Part shown: piece after piece, positions 8,801-15,883 of the stretch
Position numbering within the stretch: the stretch's first letter is position 1
How the letters are laid out: each line of letters opens with the position of its first letter
Source of the DNA: Kibdelosporangium banguiense
GTDB lineage: Bacteria; Actinomycetota; Actinomycetes; Mycobacteriales; Pseudonocardiaceae
Direction: 5' to 3'
NCBI RefSeq assembly: GCF_017876405.1
Contig: NZ_JAGINW010000001.1
Location: forward strand, 3,361,203-3,425,202
Length of the DNA: 64,000 nt
The notes under the pieces: model-generated
Databases searched by the model: none
What the model was told of the DNA's origin: nothing
What the model saw: the letters and a program-made list of their open reading frames with translations, nothing else
Translations under genes and position numbers: made by a program

Positions 8801-9030
8801 GGTTGCTGGTCATCGGCGCGGCCGAGGAGCCGGGATGGCGTGCCGAGGTCAACGGTCGTCAGGTCCCGGTCGTGCGGGCGTGGGGCAATCTCGTCGGCGT
8901 GGCCGTGCCCGCGCGGTCGGCTGACGTCCGGATCGAGTACAGCTCGACGCTGCGCGCGTTCCTGCTCCTGCTGCAAGGCGCGGCCCTGCTGTTCACACTC
9001 CTGACCGCCATCCCCGCCCGCCGCCGCTAG
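5896..9030 (+). CDS. Large membrane glycosyltransferase, GT2 domain plus polytopic C-terminus
   Basis: The 1044-residue protein starts at GTG 5896, with GGAGG six bases upstream. Residues 8-300 are a GT-A family 2 transferase: DTGSTDGT at 44-51, HDDCAPEPD at 100-108 and the acidic FDDIDFGW at 199-206, the usual nucleotide-sugar and metal sites. A basic linker (about 260-435) leads to a dozen or so hydrophobic segments (about 436-800). A soluble, probably external, domain follows, then a final segment at 1020-1038. Similar genes sit beside whiB and manB in Streptomyces. It probably moves a sugar to a lipid-linked or wall glycan; donor and acceptor are unknown. The gene stands alone, with a palindromic operator candidate in front. 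Confidence 0.85.
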   Translation: MYPQVRTVPVLAVLVCHDGEQWLRLALSALRRSTPRPRHVIAVDTGSTDGTPKLLATSDDVLDGVLTLDRSTGFGAAVKAAFEHAVERWGDPGGWIWLLHDDCAPEPDCLAALMTAAELSQSAGVLGPVALDWSDPRLVVEAGLSTDASGHRQTGIGSGDLVRISQSSEVLAVPSAGLLVRRDLWEELGGFDPALPLVFDDIDFGWRANRSGAVALCVPAARIRHARAMTRGVRTASADAQSRAHGIRTFLVNCAFLSFVTGVPRLAVLCLLRGLGFTLLRRISRARAEFVALGRLLGGRMKLLRGRRDRRKLGGSVGGLFTSRFTRLRNMIRAGVTQLVRRRVEADVALGQAPEKVWVPPEELPRPVGPDALPAGALGRKGQRLAAGLRRPASAVVVPVLPPLRARKPSPRPRPSPVPRDGSAVPEVMLVEVDRGRVLKQILLAPPLLLVLGLLVVGLAVNRHRLSLDLVGGRLLPMPDIWPEYLAAWHAVDGGTASPAPTALAVLGILGGQAGLLLLADMPLAGLGAYLATRRLPVRRGVRAVIAGVYALLPPATAAVAQGRLDAVVVHILLPPVLAGVVSVLVRGSRSWLSLAAGSSLGLAVIGAFSPLTHLLILVCALGGFVLAGGQRGDGPRRGAALFAIVLLPLALLLPWPAVLIQHPGALLHGVGAWVPEQTGLGPGALPVLGLVVAVVAVAGLVFRPGRGSLPGLGLLVLGLGAVAVVRLLAAAPVGAGAPQHGWLGTPLIIVGWGLLWALAGSDLRPRPAMTVGAVGLAVLVAGAFIAGRDGPLTAGEGVQLASSPGHELADTGRGVLVMSHGNEPVRLAAGRMPAFGDDDLVAVASAESRIRRWDNDLRSPTPEIAKPAVASAAAAGVLFVVMPDQATSDRLRTTAGDLVSPAGSTSDGRPTLRLQPAAGLAVLLAPELAKQAVTGGTPPTALGAGGIVPVDARPPDVAVRVSDGSEGRLLVIGAAEEPGWRAEVNGRQVPVVRAWGNLVGVAVPARSADVRIEYSSTLRAFLLLLQGAALLFTLLTAIPARRR

Positions 9031-9039
9031 TTGTTTTGC

Positions 9040-9088
9040 CCCCAATGCCACATTGGGGACATCTGACGTCCCCAATGTGGCATTGGGG
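9040..9088. repeat. Paired palindromic element C, likely bidirectional terminator
   Basis: Two copies of the small palindrome CCCCAATG-3 bases-CATTGGGG stand head to head, so the whole forms a perfect 21-bp inverted repeat (9040-9060 against 9068-9088) with a 7-base loop. It lies between convergent stops at 9030 and 9104. Each unit is itself a hairpin, which is typical of dispersed REP-like elements. A terminator role is inferred from position. Confidence 0.7.
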
Positions 9089-9103
9089 ACACACAAACCG
9101 GAC

Positions 9104-9574
9104 TCAGGCGCCGCCCTCGATCGCGTCGGGATCCACGCCCAGGTAGTTCGCGACCTGTTCGACCAGTACGTCGTGCACCAGGTCGGCCAACTCGACGCTG
9201 TCCTTCGCGCGTGCCTCCAGCGGCCGGCGGTAGAGCACGATCCGGGCACTGGTCGGGTTGCCGCGGCGGTCCATACCCGCCGGGACGAGCCGCGCCAGCG
9301 GTACGCCGCTGTCGGCGAGGACGCCGTCGGGCGGCGGCGCGCCCGGGGGCTGGGTCTCGATCTCGGGGACGTCGTCCACGGCCACGTCGAGCTTGGTCAG
9401 CTCGGTCCGCCAGCGGGCCTCGATCGGCTCCAGCGCGTCGAGCACGAGCGCGTCGAACCGTTCCGCCCGGGTACTGGCCGCCGGCAGCGTGGACGGGTAG
9501 AGGGGTCCGCGCAGACCACGACCATGCCGATCCCGGCCCCGGCGGCCGCCGCGGCGCCGCGCACGGCGAGGCAT
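9104..9574 (-). CDS. Metallopeptidase-like family protein (Rv3259 position), zinc site degenerate
   Basis: From ATG 9574, with GGAG seven bases upstream, the product has 156 residues. After a basic N-terminus (RRARRRGGRRGRDRHGR) comes a domain with the layout of the small actinobacterial zincin-like family: RFDALVLDALEPIEARW, DVPEIETQPPG, RIVLYRRPLE and finally DLVHDVLVEQVANYLGVD. In active members this last block is HExxH-like; here the glutamate and second histidine are not where they should be, so peptidase activity is doubtful. Position beside DUF3499 and manB matches Rv3259. It starts 115 bases from the divergent DUF3499 gene. Confidence 0.75.
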   Translation of the reverse strand: MPRRARRRGGRRGRDRHGRGLRGPLYPSTLPAASTRAERFDALVLDALEPIEARWRTELTKLDVAVDDVPEIETQPPGAPPPDGVLADSGVPLARLVPAGMDRRGNPTSARIVLYRRPLEARAKDSVELADLVHDVLVEQVANYLGVDPDAIEGGA

Positions 9575-9689
9575 GACCACGCTCCAAGCACCTCCAGAAT
9601 GCATACGCCTAGGACAAACAGGGTACTGGGGGCGTGTCATCGGTGTGCCTGCCTGCCCACCGGCGAGAAACGCGCTATCGTCCACGATC

Positions 9690-10046
9690 GTGCGGAACAT
9701 GCGGCGTTGTTCGCGGACCGGGTGTGTCAATCCGGCCGTCGCGACGCTGACCTACGCCTACGCCGACTCGACGGCCGTAGTCGGGCCGCTGGCCACGTAC
9801 TCCGAGCCGCACAGCTACGACCTCTGCGAAGAACATGCCCTGCGGCTCACCGCCCCCAAGGGGTGGGAAGTGGTCCGGCATGACGGCGAGTTCGCCGTAC
9901 CCGAGCCCTCACACGACGATCTGACCGCGCTGGCCGAGGCCGTGCGCGAGGCCGGCCGCCCGGACAGGCCGGTGGAGGCCCCTGATCCCGGTGCGTCGGG
10001 CCGCCGCGGACATCTGCGGGTGCTGCCCGACCCCGTGGTCGAATAG
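9690..10046 (+). CDS. DUF3499 family protein (Rv3258c-like)
   Basis: The 118-residue protein starts at GTG 9690; ATG 9699 is possible. The family opening RRCSRTGCVNPAVATLTYAY is present, with a Cys pair in the first 13 residues and another conserved Cys-His in YDLCEEHALRLT, which suggests a small metal-binding fold. The function is unknown. It lies directly ahead of manB (gap 48 bases), as in mycobacteria and streptomycetes, so it probably belongs to the same transcript as the mannose-phosphate genes. The acidic, proline-rich C-terminal 40 residues look unstructured. Confidence 0.85.
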   Translation: MRNMRRCSRTGCVNPAVATLTYAYADSTAVVGPLATYSEPHSYDLCEEHALRLTAPKGWEVVRHDGEFAVPEPSHDDLTALAEAVREAGRPDRPVEAPDPGASGRRGHLRVLPDPVVE

Positions 10047-10094
10047 CGGGTCGAATAGGCTCCTGGACAGGACAATCCGACCCCGGGAGAGCTT

Positions 10095-11444
10095 GTGCGC
10101 GACCTGTCCGCCATCTTCAAGGCATACGACATCCGCGGCTTGGTTGGCGAGCAGATCGATGCCGACGTGGTCCGCGAGATCGGCGCCGCCTTCGCGCGGC
10201 TGGTCGGCGGCCCGGCCGTCGTCATCGGGCACGACATGCGTGACTCCTCGCCCGGCCTGTCGGCGGCGTTCGCCGAGGGAGTGAACCGCGAGGGCGTCGA
10301 CGTGGTGTCCATCGGCCTGGCCAGCACCGACATGCTCTACTTCGCCTCCGGCAACCTCAACCTGCCCGGCGCGATGTTCACCGCGAGCCACAACCCGGCC
10401 GCCTACAACGGGATCAAGATGTGCCGCGCCGGCGCCGCGCCGATCGGCCAGGACAGCGGCCTGGCCGACATGCAGCGCGAGGTCGAGCAGGGCATGCCCG
10501 AGTCGGGCGCCACCCCGGGCGAGCTCGAGACGCGCGACATGCTCGACGCGTACGCCGGCTACCTCAACCAGCTGGTCGACCTGTCCGGCATCCGGCCGCT
10601 GAAGATCGTGGTGGACGCGGGCAACGGCATGGGCGGCTACACCGTGCCGAAGGTGTTCGAGGGTCTGCCGATCGAGGTCATCCCGATGTACTTCGAGCTG
10701 GACGGCACATTCCCCAACCACGAGGCCAACCCGCTCGACCCGAAGAACATCGTCGACCTGCAGGCCAAGGTCCGCGAGGTGGGCGCGGACGCGGGCGTGG
10801 CGTTCGACGGCGACGCCGACCGGTGCTTCGTGGTGGACGAGCGGGGCGAGCCGGTCTCGCCGAGCGCGGTCACCGCCCTGGTCGCCAGCCGGGAACTGGC
10901 CAAGGCGCCGGGCTCGACGATCATCTACAACCTGATCACGTCCAAGGCCGTGCCGGAGATCGTCGCCGAGCGCGGCGGCAAGCCGGTCCGCACCCGCGTC
11001 GGGCACTCGTTCATCAAGCAGGAGATGGCCAAGACCGACGCCATCTTCGGCGGCGAGCACTCCGCGCACTACTACTTCCGGGACTTCTGGCGCGCCGACA
11101 CCGGCATGCTGGCCGCACTGCACGTGCTGGCCGCGCTGGGCGGTCAGGACGGCACGTTGTCCGCGCTGACGCACGAATATGTCCGCTATGCCGCCTCCGG
11201 GGAGATCAACTCCACGGTCGGTGACCAGAAGGCCAGCCTGGCAGCGATCAAGGACACCTATTCCGGCCGCGACGGCGTCACCATCGACGAACTCGACGGT
11301 CTCACTGTCGAACTGCCTGGGGGCGCCTGGTTCAACCTGCGGGCGTCGAACACCGAGCCGCTGCTCCGGCTCAATGTCGAGGCGGCGGACGAGGCGGCGA
11401 TGGCCGCGCTACGCGACGAGGTTCTCGCGATCGTTCGCGGTTAG
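10095..11444 (+). CDS. manB: Phosphomannomutase/phosphoglucomutase
   Basis: The 449-residue protein starts at GTG 10095. The active-site serine loop is TASHNP with Ser98, the metal loop is DGDADR at 238-243, and the phosphate-binding loop near the C-terminus is RASNTEPLLRLN. It interconverts mannose-6-phosphate and mannose-1-phosphate in the cytosol, feeding GDP-mannose for lipoarabinomannan-type glycolipids and other mannosylation. Full length for the alpha-D-phosphohexomutase family. The downstream Trm112-like, SIS and manA genes run in the same direction with short gaps, which marks a mannose-phosphate operon. Confidence 0.92.
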   Translation: MRDLSAIFKAYDIRGLVGEQIDADVVREIGAAFARLVGGPAVVIGHDMRDSSPGLSAAFAEGVNREGVDVVSIGLASTDMLYFASGNLNLPGAMFTASHNPAAYNGIKMCRAGAAPIGQDSGLADMQREVEQGMPESGATPGELETRDMLDAYAGYLNQLVDLSGIRPLKIVVDAGNGMGGYTVPKVFEGLPIEVIPMYFELDGTFPNHEANPLDPKNIVDLQAKVREVGADAGVAFDGDADRCFVVDERGEPVSPSAVTALVASRELAKAPGSTIIYNLITSKAVPEIVAERGGKPVRTRVGHSFIKQEMAKTDAIFGGEHSAHYYFRDFWRADTGMLAALHVLAALGGQDGTLSALTHEYVRYAASGEINSTVGDQKASLAAIKDTYSGRDGVTIDELDGLTVELPGGAWFNLRASNTEPLLRLNVEAADEAAMAALRDEVLAIVRG

Positions 11445-11474
11445 GCAGACTGGAGAGCGGGAGAAGGAGGAATC

Positions 11475-11678
11475 GTGGCCGTACAGCTCGATCCGCAGTT
11501 GCTGGACATTCTCGCGTGCCCGTCCGACGACCACGCGCCGTTGCGCCCTGGCACCCCGGACGACCCGAGTGCCGACGCGCTGACCTGTACGTCGTGTGGC
11601 CGCCAGTATCCGGTGACCGACGGGATCCCCGTGCTGCTGCTGGACGAGGCGACAGAACCGCAGACCGCGAACGAGTGA
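11475..11678 (+). CDS. Trm112-family small zinc-ribbon protein
   Basis: The 67-residue protein starts at GTG 11475 with GAAGGAGG just upstream. It has the Trm112/YcaR shape: LLDILACPSDD, then LTCTSCGRQYPVTDGIPVLL, giving CP..CxxC-type metal ligands and the conserved GIPVLL end. Homologues act as activators of methyltransferases or as small chaperones, but the bacterial partner is not known. The stop overlaps the start of the next gene, so the two are translationally coupled within the manB-manA operon. Confidence 0.88.
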   Translation: MAVQLDPQLLDILACPSDDHAPLRPGTPDDPSADALTCTSCGRQYPVTDGIPVLLLDEATEPQTANE

Positions 11679-12775
11679 GTCCGGTGGCTGACGAGTCCCT
11701 GCTGGACGACCCGGCCAGGCTGAGCGAGGTCGACACGGAGGGCCTGCTGCGGGCCGGCGCGCAGGCCGGCGCCCAGGTGCGTTCGGTGATCGAGATGGCC
11801 GAGGAGCGCGATCTCGGCCGTGCGCTGCGTGACTTCCGGCCACGGGCGCTGCTGCTCGTGACCAGGCCAGGGCACGGGCGTGCGATCGCTGACCTGCTGG
11901 TGGCGTTGCTCGGTCCGGCGTGCCCGGTTCCGGTCGTGGTGACCGACGAGGTACCAGGCTGGGTCGGCCCGCTCGACGTGGTGATCACGCACACCGAGGA
12001 CCCGGGCGACCGTGTGCTCGCCGAGTCGATCGGCCGTGCGACCCGCTACGGCGCGACAACTGTGCTGACCGCCCCGCCTGACGGTCCCGTGGCCGCGGCG
12101 GGTGCGGGCAAGGCGTTCTTACTGCCGCCACGTGTCCCGGTGCCGCCTGGTTTCGCATTCCCCCGTGCGCTCGCGACGGGCCTGCTCGCGGTGAACATGA
12201 TGGGCCTGCTGCGGACCGACATGGGGCGGGTCGCCGACGAGTTGGACAAGGAAGCCGAGAAGGGCCACCCGGCGCACGAGTCGTTCGTCAACCCGGCGAA
12301 ATCGCTGGCACTGCGGCTGGCCGACCGCGTCCCGCTACTGTGGGGACTGGATCCGGCGGCGACCGCCGTGGCCGCGCACGCCCGTCATGTGCTCGCCGCG
12401 CATGCCGGATTTGTCTGCGATGTCGGGTCGTATGCCGACGCGCAGACGAGGTTCGCCTTGCATCGGGCGGCGGTACACTCGACGTCCGGTCAGGGTATCT
12501 TCGACGATCCGGACGACTTCGCCGGCGATCCGACAGCGATGCTGCGGGTACAGCTGCTGGCGATCAGCTCCGGACCGGCAGCCGACGCGGCACAGCACAT
12601 GGCCGCGGAAACACTGCCGGGTGCGGATGTACTCGTGCCCGCGGAGGAGGTCGGTGCGGACGAGCCGACCAGGGCCGCGGTGCTGGCGCTGCGCTTCGAG
12701 CTCGCGGCGCTCTATCTCGGCCTCGCGGCCGGGACGATCGGCGGGTCGGGTAGATATGCACCCGCCGGCGTCTGA
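11675..12775 (+). CDS. SIS-domain phosphosugar isomerase-like protein (TobH/Rv3256c type)
   Basis: The 366-residue protein starts at GTG 11675, overlapping the previous stop as GTGA; GTG 11684 is also in frame. It has two sugar-isomerase-like halves: an N-terminal nucleotide/sugar-phosphate fold (ALLLVTRPGHGRAIADLLVA, VPVVVTDEVPGWVGPLDVVI) and a C-terminal bacterial phosphoglucose/phosphomannose isomerase-like part. Orthologues sit between manB and manA in mycobacteria. An isomerase role on a hexose phosphate is inferred; catalytic residues cannot be assigned with certainty. Gap to manA is 17 bases. Confidence 0.8.
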   Translation: MSPVADESLLDDPARLSEVDTEGLLRAGAQAGAQVRSVIEMAEERDLGRALRDFRPRALLLVTRPGHGRAIADLLVALLGPACPVPVVVTDEVPGWVGPLDVVITHTEDPGDRVLAESIGRATRYGATTVLTAPPDGPVAAAGAGKAFLLPPRVPVPPGFAFPRALATGLLAVNMMGLLRTDMGRVADELDKEAEKGHPAHESFVNPAKSLALRLADRVPLLWGLDPAATAVAAHARHVLAAHAGFVCDVGSYADAQTRFALHRAAVHSTSGQGIFDDPDDFAGDPTAMLRVQLLAISSGPAADAAQHMAAETLPGADVLVPAEEVGADEPTRAAVLALRFELAALYLGLAAGTIGGSGRYAPAGV

Positions 12776-12792
12776 CTAGGGAGAGTTTGAGA

Positions 12793-14010
12793 GTGGAGTT
12801 GCTGCGCAACGCTGTGCGGCCCTATGCATGGGGGTCGCGCACGACCATAGCCGAGCTGCTGGGACGGCCCGTACCGGCGCCGCATCCGGAAGCGGAGCTG
12901 TGGATGGGCGCACACCCCGGAGACCCGTCCCGCCTGGACGACGAACGTTCTCTGCTCGACCTCGTCGAGGCCGACCCGGTCGGCCAGCTCGGCTCGACCT
13001 GCGCCGGCCAGTGGGGCAACCGGCTGCCGTTCCTGCTGAAGATCCTCGCGGCCGAAGAGGCCCTGAGCCTGCAGGCCCACCCGTCGGCCGAACAGGCACG
13101 CGAGGGCTACGAGCGTGAGGAAGCCGCCGGGATCGCGCGTGACGCACGTGACCGCAACTACCCGGATCCCACCGCGAAGCCCGAGCTGATCTGCGCGCTG
13201 ACGGAGTTCCACGCGCTCGCGGGCTTCCGTGAGCCACAACGGACCGTCCGTTTGCTCCGTACCCTCGAGACACCTGGCCTGGCCCCGTACACCGAGCTCC
13301 TGGCCGGTCAGCCCGACTCGGACGGCCTGCGCGCCTTGTTCACCACCTGGATCACGCTCCCGCAGACCTCGCTGGACACAGTCCTGCCGGAACTACTCGA
13401 CGCCTGCGTGCTGCACGTCAAAGAACGCGGCGAGTTCGACCTGGAGTGCCGCACAGTCCTGGAGCTCGGCGAGGCCCACGAAGGCGACGCGGGCGTGCTC
13501 GCCGCGTTGCTGCTCAACCGGATCGTGCTCGCTCCCGGCGAGGCGATCTTCCTTTCTGCCGGAAACCTGCACACATACCTGCACGGCACAGGCGTGGAGA
13601 TCCTGGCCAACTCGGACAACATCCTGCGTGGCGGCCTGACGCCCAAGCACGTCGACGTCCCCGAGTTGTTGCGCGTGCTGGACTTCAGCTGCGGCGAGAT
13701 GCCCATCCTGCGCGGCGAGCAGGTCTCGCCCGGGATGTGGCGTTACCCGACGCCCGCTCCCGAATTCGAGCTGAGCCGGTTGCAGTGGGCACTCGGCGAA
13801 CGCGACGAGGTCCCGTTGCACAGCACCGGACCACAGATCCTGATCTGCACATCGGGCGCGGTGCGTCTGCTGGACACCGAAGGCAACAAGGTCGAGCTCG
13901 GCCGTGGCCAGTCGGTCTGGTTGCCGGCGTCCAGCCCCCAGGTGCACGTCGTGCCGGTGGAAGGCGCGGAAGCGCAGGTCTTCCGGGCTACCCCAGGAGC
14001 CATCGTCTAG
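12793..14010 (+). CDS. manA: Mannose-6-phosphate isomerase, class I
   Basis: GTG 12793 was chosen because GGGAG lies about ten bases upstream and the family begins with ELLRNAVRPYAWGSRT; TTG 12787 is possible. The product has 405 residues. Zinc-site elements are visible: LQAHPSAEQA (Gln and His), KPELICAL (Glu), and GNLHTYLHGTGVEILANSDN with the second His. It interconverts fructose-6-phosphate and mannose-6-phosphate, the entry to mannose metabolism, and closes the manB-manA operon. The C-terminal cupin-like region ends in RATPGAIV. Confidence 0.93.
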   Translation: MELLRNAVRPYAWGSRTTIAELLGRPVPAPHPEAELWMGAHPGDPSRLDDERSLLDLVEADPVGQLGSTCAGQWGNRLPFLLKILAAEEALSLQAHPSAEQAREGYEREEAAGIARDARDRNYPDPTAKPELICALTEFHALAGFREPQRTVRLLRTLETPGLAPYTELLAGQPDSDGLRALFTTWITLPQTSLDTVLPELLDACVLHVKERGEFDLECRTVLELGEAHEGDAGVLAALLLNRIVLAPGEAIFLSAGNLHTYLHGTGVEILANSDNILRGGLTPKHVDVPELLRVLDFSCGEMPILRGEQVSPGMWRYPTPAPEFELSRLQWALGERDEVPLHSTGPQILICTSGAVRLLDTEGNKVELGRGQSVWLPASSPQVHVVPVEGAEAQVFRATPGAIV

Positions 14011-14049
14011 GGTTTCGACCGGACATTCCGGACGGCTCTGGGAGGACAT

Positions 14050-14970
14050 GTGTCTGCAGGGGGCGGGACGAGGGCGATCATCGCCGCGCTGGTCGCTAAC
14101 GCGGGTATCGCAGTCGCGAAGTTCGTCGGCTTCCTCATCACAGGGTCGTCGTCGATGCTCGCGGAGTCCGTGCACTCCGTAGCCGACACATCCAACCAGG
14201 GCCTGCTGCTGCTCGGGCAGAAGACGTCCCAGCGCAAGGCCACCCCGGAGCACCCGTTCGGCTTCGGCCGCGACCGGTACTTCTACTCGTTCATCGTCGC
14301 GCTGATGCTGTTCACCCTGGGTTCGGCCTTCGCCCTGTACGAAGGAATCCACAAGATCCAGGAGCCGGAACCGCTGTCGTCCCCGATAGTGGCGGTGATC
14401 ATCCTGGTGGTCGCGATCGTCCTGGAGAGCTACAGCTTCCGGACCGCGATCGTGGAATCCCGGTTGATCAAGGGCGACGTGTCCTGGTGGGGCTTCATCC
14501 GCCAGTCCCGCACCCCGGAGCTGCCGGTGGTGCTGCTGGAGGACGCCGGAGCCCTCTTCGGCCTGGTGTTCGCCCTGATCGGCGTCGGCCTGGCCACCGT
14601 CACCGGCGACCCGGTCTGGGACGGCGTCGGCACGATCATGATCGGCATCCTGCTCGGCGTCATCGCGGTGATTCTGATCATCGAAATGAAGAGCCTCCTG
14701 ATCGGCGAAGGCGCGACCCCGGCTGAACTGGACACCATCGTCGACGAGTTGGCCGCGGGCCGTGTCGAACGGGTAATACACATCAAGACCCAGTACCTGG
14801 GCCCGGACGAACTCCTGGTGGCGGCCAAGATCGCCCTGACCCCCGGTCTCTCCGTCGAAGAGGTCGCCCAGGCCATCGACGACGCCGAACAACGCGTCCG
14901 CGGCAAAGTCCCCTCAGCCCGCCTGATCTACCTGGAGCCCGACCTGGATCGGAGCACCTCCAAGGCTTGA
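14050..14970 (+). CDS. Cation diffusion facilitator (CDF) metal exporter
   Basis: The 306-residue membrane protein starts at GTG 14050, with GGAGG upstream. The first segments contain AESVHSVADTSNQGLLLLG, the CDF signature with metal ligands His and Asp. Further segments follow (FIVALMLFTLGSAFALYEGI and IVAVIILVVAIVLESYSF), then GALFGLVFALIGVGLATVT. The C-terminal 90 residues form the cytosolic metal-binding domain (VDELAAGRVERVIHIKTQYL). It exports a divalent metal such as Zn, Fe or Mn in exchange for protons; which one cannot be told. It follows manA by 39 bases, as in Streptomyces. Confidence 0.88.
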   Translation: MSAGGGTRAIIAALVANAGIAVAKFVGFLITGSSSMLAESVHSVADTSNQGLLLLGQKTSQRKATPEHPFGFGRDRYFYSFIVALMLFTLGSAFALYEGIHKIQEPEPLSSPIVAVIILVVAIVLESYSFRTAIVESRLIKGDVSWWGFIRQSRTPELPVVLLEDAGALFGLVFALIGVGLATVTGDPVWDGVGTIMIGILLGVIAVILIIEMKSLLIGEGATPAELDTIVDELAAGRVERVIHIKTQYLGPDELLVAAKIALTPGLSVEEVAQAIDDAEQRVRGKVPSARLIYLEPDLDRSTSKA

Positions 14971-14977
14971 GCGTCCG

Positions 14978-15790
14978 TCAGCGTTCGTGGTGCCGCTGCA
15001 GTCTGGCGGCAACGACGAACGGGCCGGTCAGGAACATGATCGACAGCGCGTTTCCCTGACCGCCGACGTACACGTCGCTCGCTGTCAGGTCCATGGGGAG
15101 TGGCAGGGTCACCGGCCTGACGGTCACCACCGTCAGGACGTCGCCGTCCGGCATTCTGACCGACAGGACGGTATGACCCCGCATTCGTCGGCGGACCAGG
15201 GCTCGGCCGGATCGCCAGCCGTGCTCGCGCACCGAACGCAGCCGCTTGCCCCAGCGCCTGCCCGCGATCAGGCCACTCGGCACCAGGAACACCGCACCGA
15301 TCAAGGCAGTGATCATCAGCACCGCCGTCAAGAACCGTGAGTTCGGTGGATCGTCGGTCCGGTACAGGCCGTGACCATTCGGGTCGTACAAGACCGTGAC
15401 GCGCTCGCCGAGCTGGTAGTCAGGGCTCGTGCCGGTCAGCCGGACGGTAACCACGCCTTCCACGTTGTCCACCGTCAACCTGACATCGAGTACCTTCGAC
15501 GACTTGTCGGTGACGACTCCTTCGGCCCGCCAGCCGCCCGCTGGCAGCTCGTTCGCCATTCGCTCGATCAGAATCGCGCCCAGCACGAAGCTGACCAGCA
15601 GGGCAAGACCGGCCAGACTGAACAAGCGAGCCCTGCGGCGCAGCCGCCGGACGGCCGCGGTCGCCACGTCGAAGCTGCTGCGGTGATGGGTCAGCTCTGT
15701 CAGGTCGTCCATCCCCCAGCCGAGGACCGTGCGCAGTTTCAGCCGACGGACGTCATCGATCCCAGCCACAGCAACCAACCTAGCGGCCAT
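14978..15790 (-). CDS. DUF3592-like membrane protein
   Basis: The frame is open from TTG 15820; I chose ATG 15790 (270 residues) because no start has a good ribosome site. An N-terminal amphipathic part is followed by a membrane segment LFSLAGLALLVSFVLGAILI. An external beta domain comes next (GVVTDKSSKVLDVRLTVDN and LGERVTVLYDPNG, the typical DUF3592 turn). A second segment is AVLMITALIGAVFLVPSGLI and a basic loop and C-terminal beta part close the protein. Function unknown; probably a plasma-membrane protein. It converges on the CDF gene with only 7 bases between stops. Confidence 0.7.
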   Translation of the reverse strand: MAARLVAVAGIDDVRRLKLRTVLGWGMDDLTELTHHRSSFDVATAAVRRLRRRARLFSLAGLALLVSFVLGAILIERMANELPAGGWRAEGVVTDKSSKVLDVRLTVDNVEGVVTVRLTGTSPDYQLGERVTVLYDPNGHGLYRTDDPPNSRFLTAVLMITALIGAVFLVPSGLIAGRRWGKRLRSVREHGWRSGRALVRRRMRGHTVLSVRMPDGDVLTVVTVRPVTLPLPMDLTASDVYVGGQGNALSIMFLTGPFVVAARLQRHHER

Positions 15791-15883
15791 CTGGGGCAGG
15801 CGAGACGAGACGTCCGACAATTGTCGGTGTCAACCCGTAGTCTCTGGATCACGCACTGTCGGGGCGCGTGTTAGGAGGCAACG

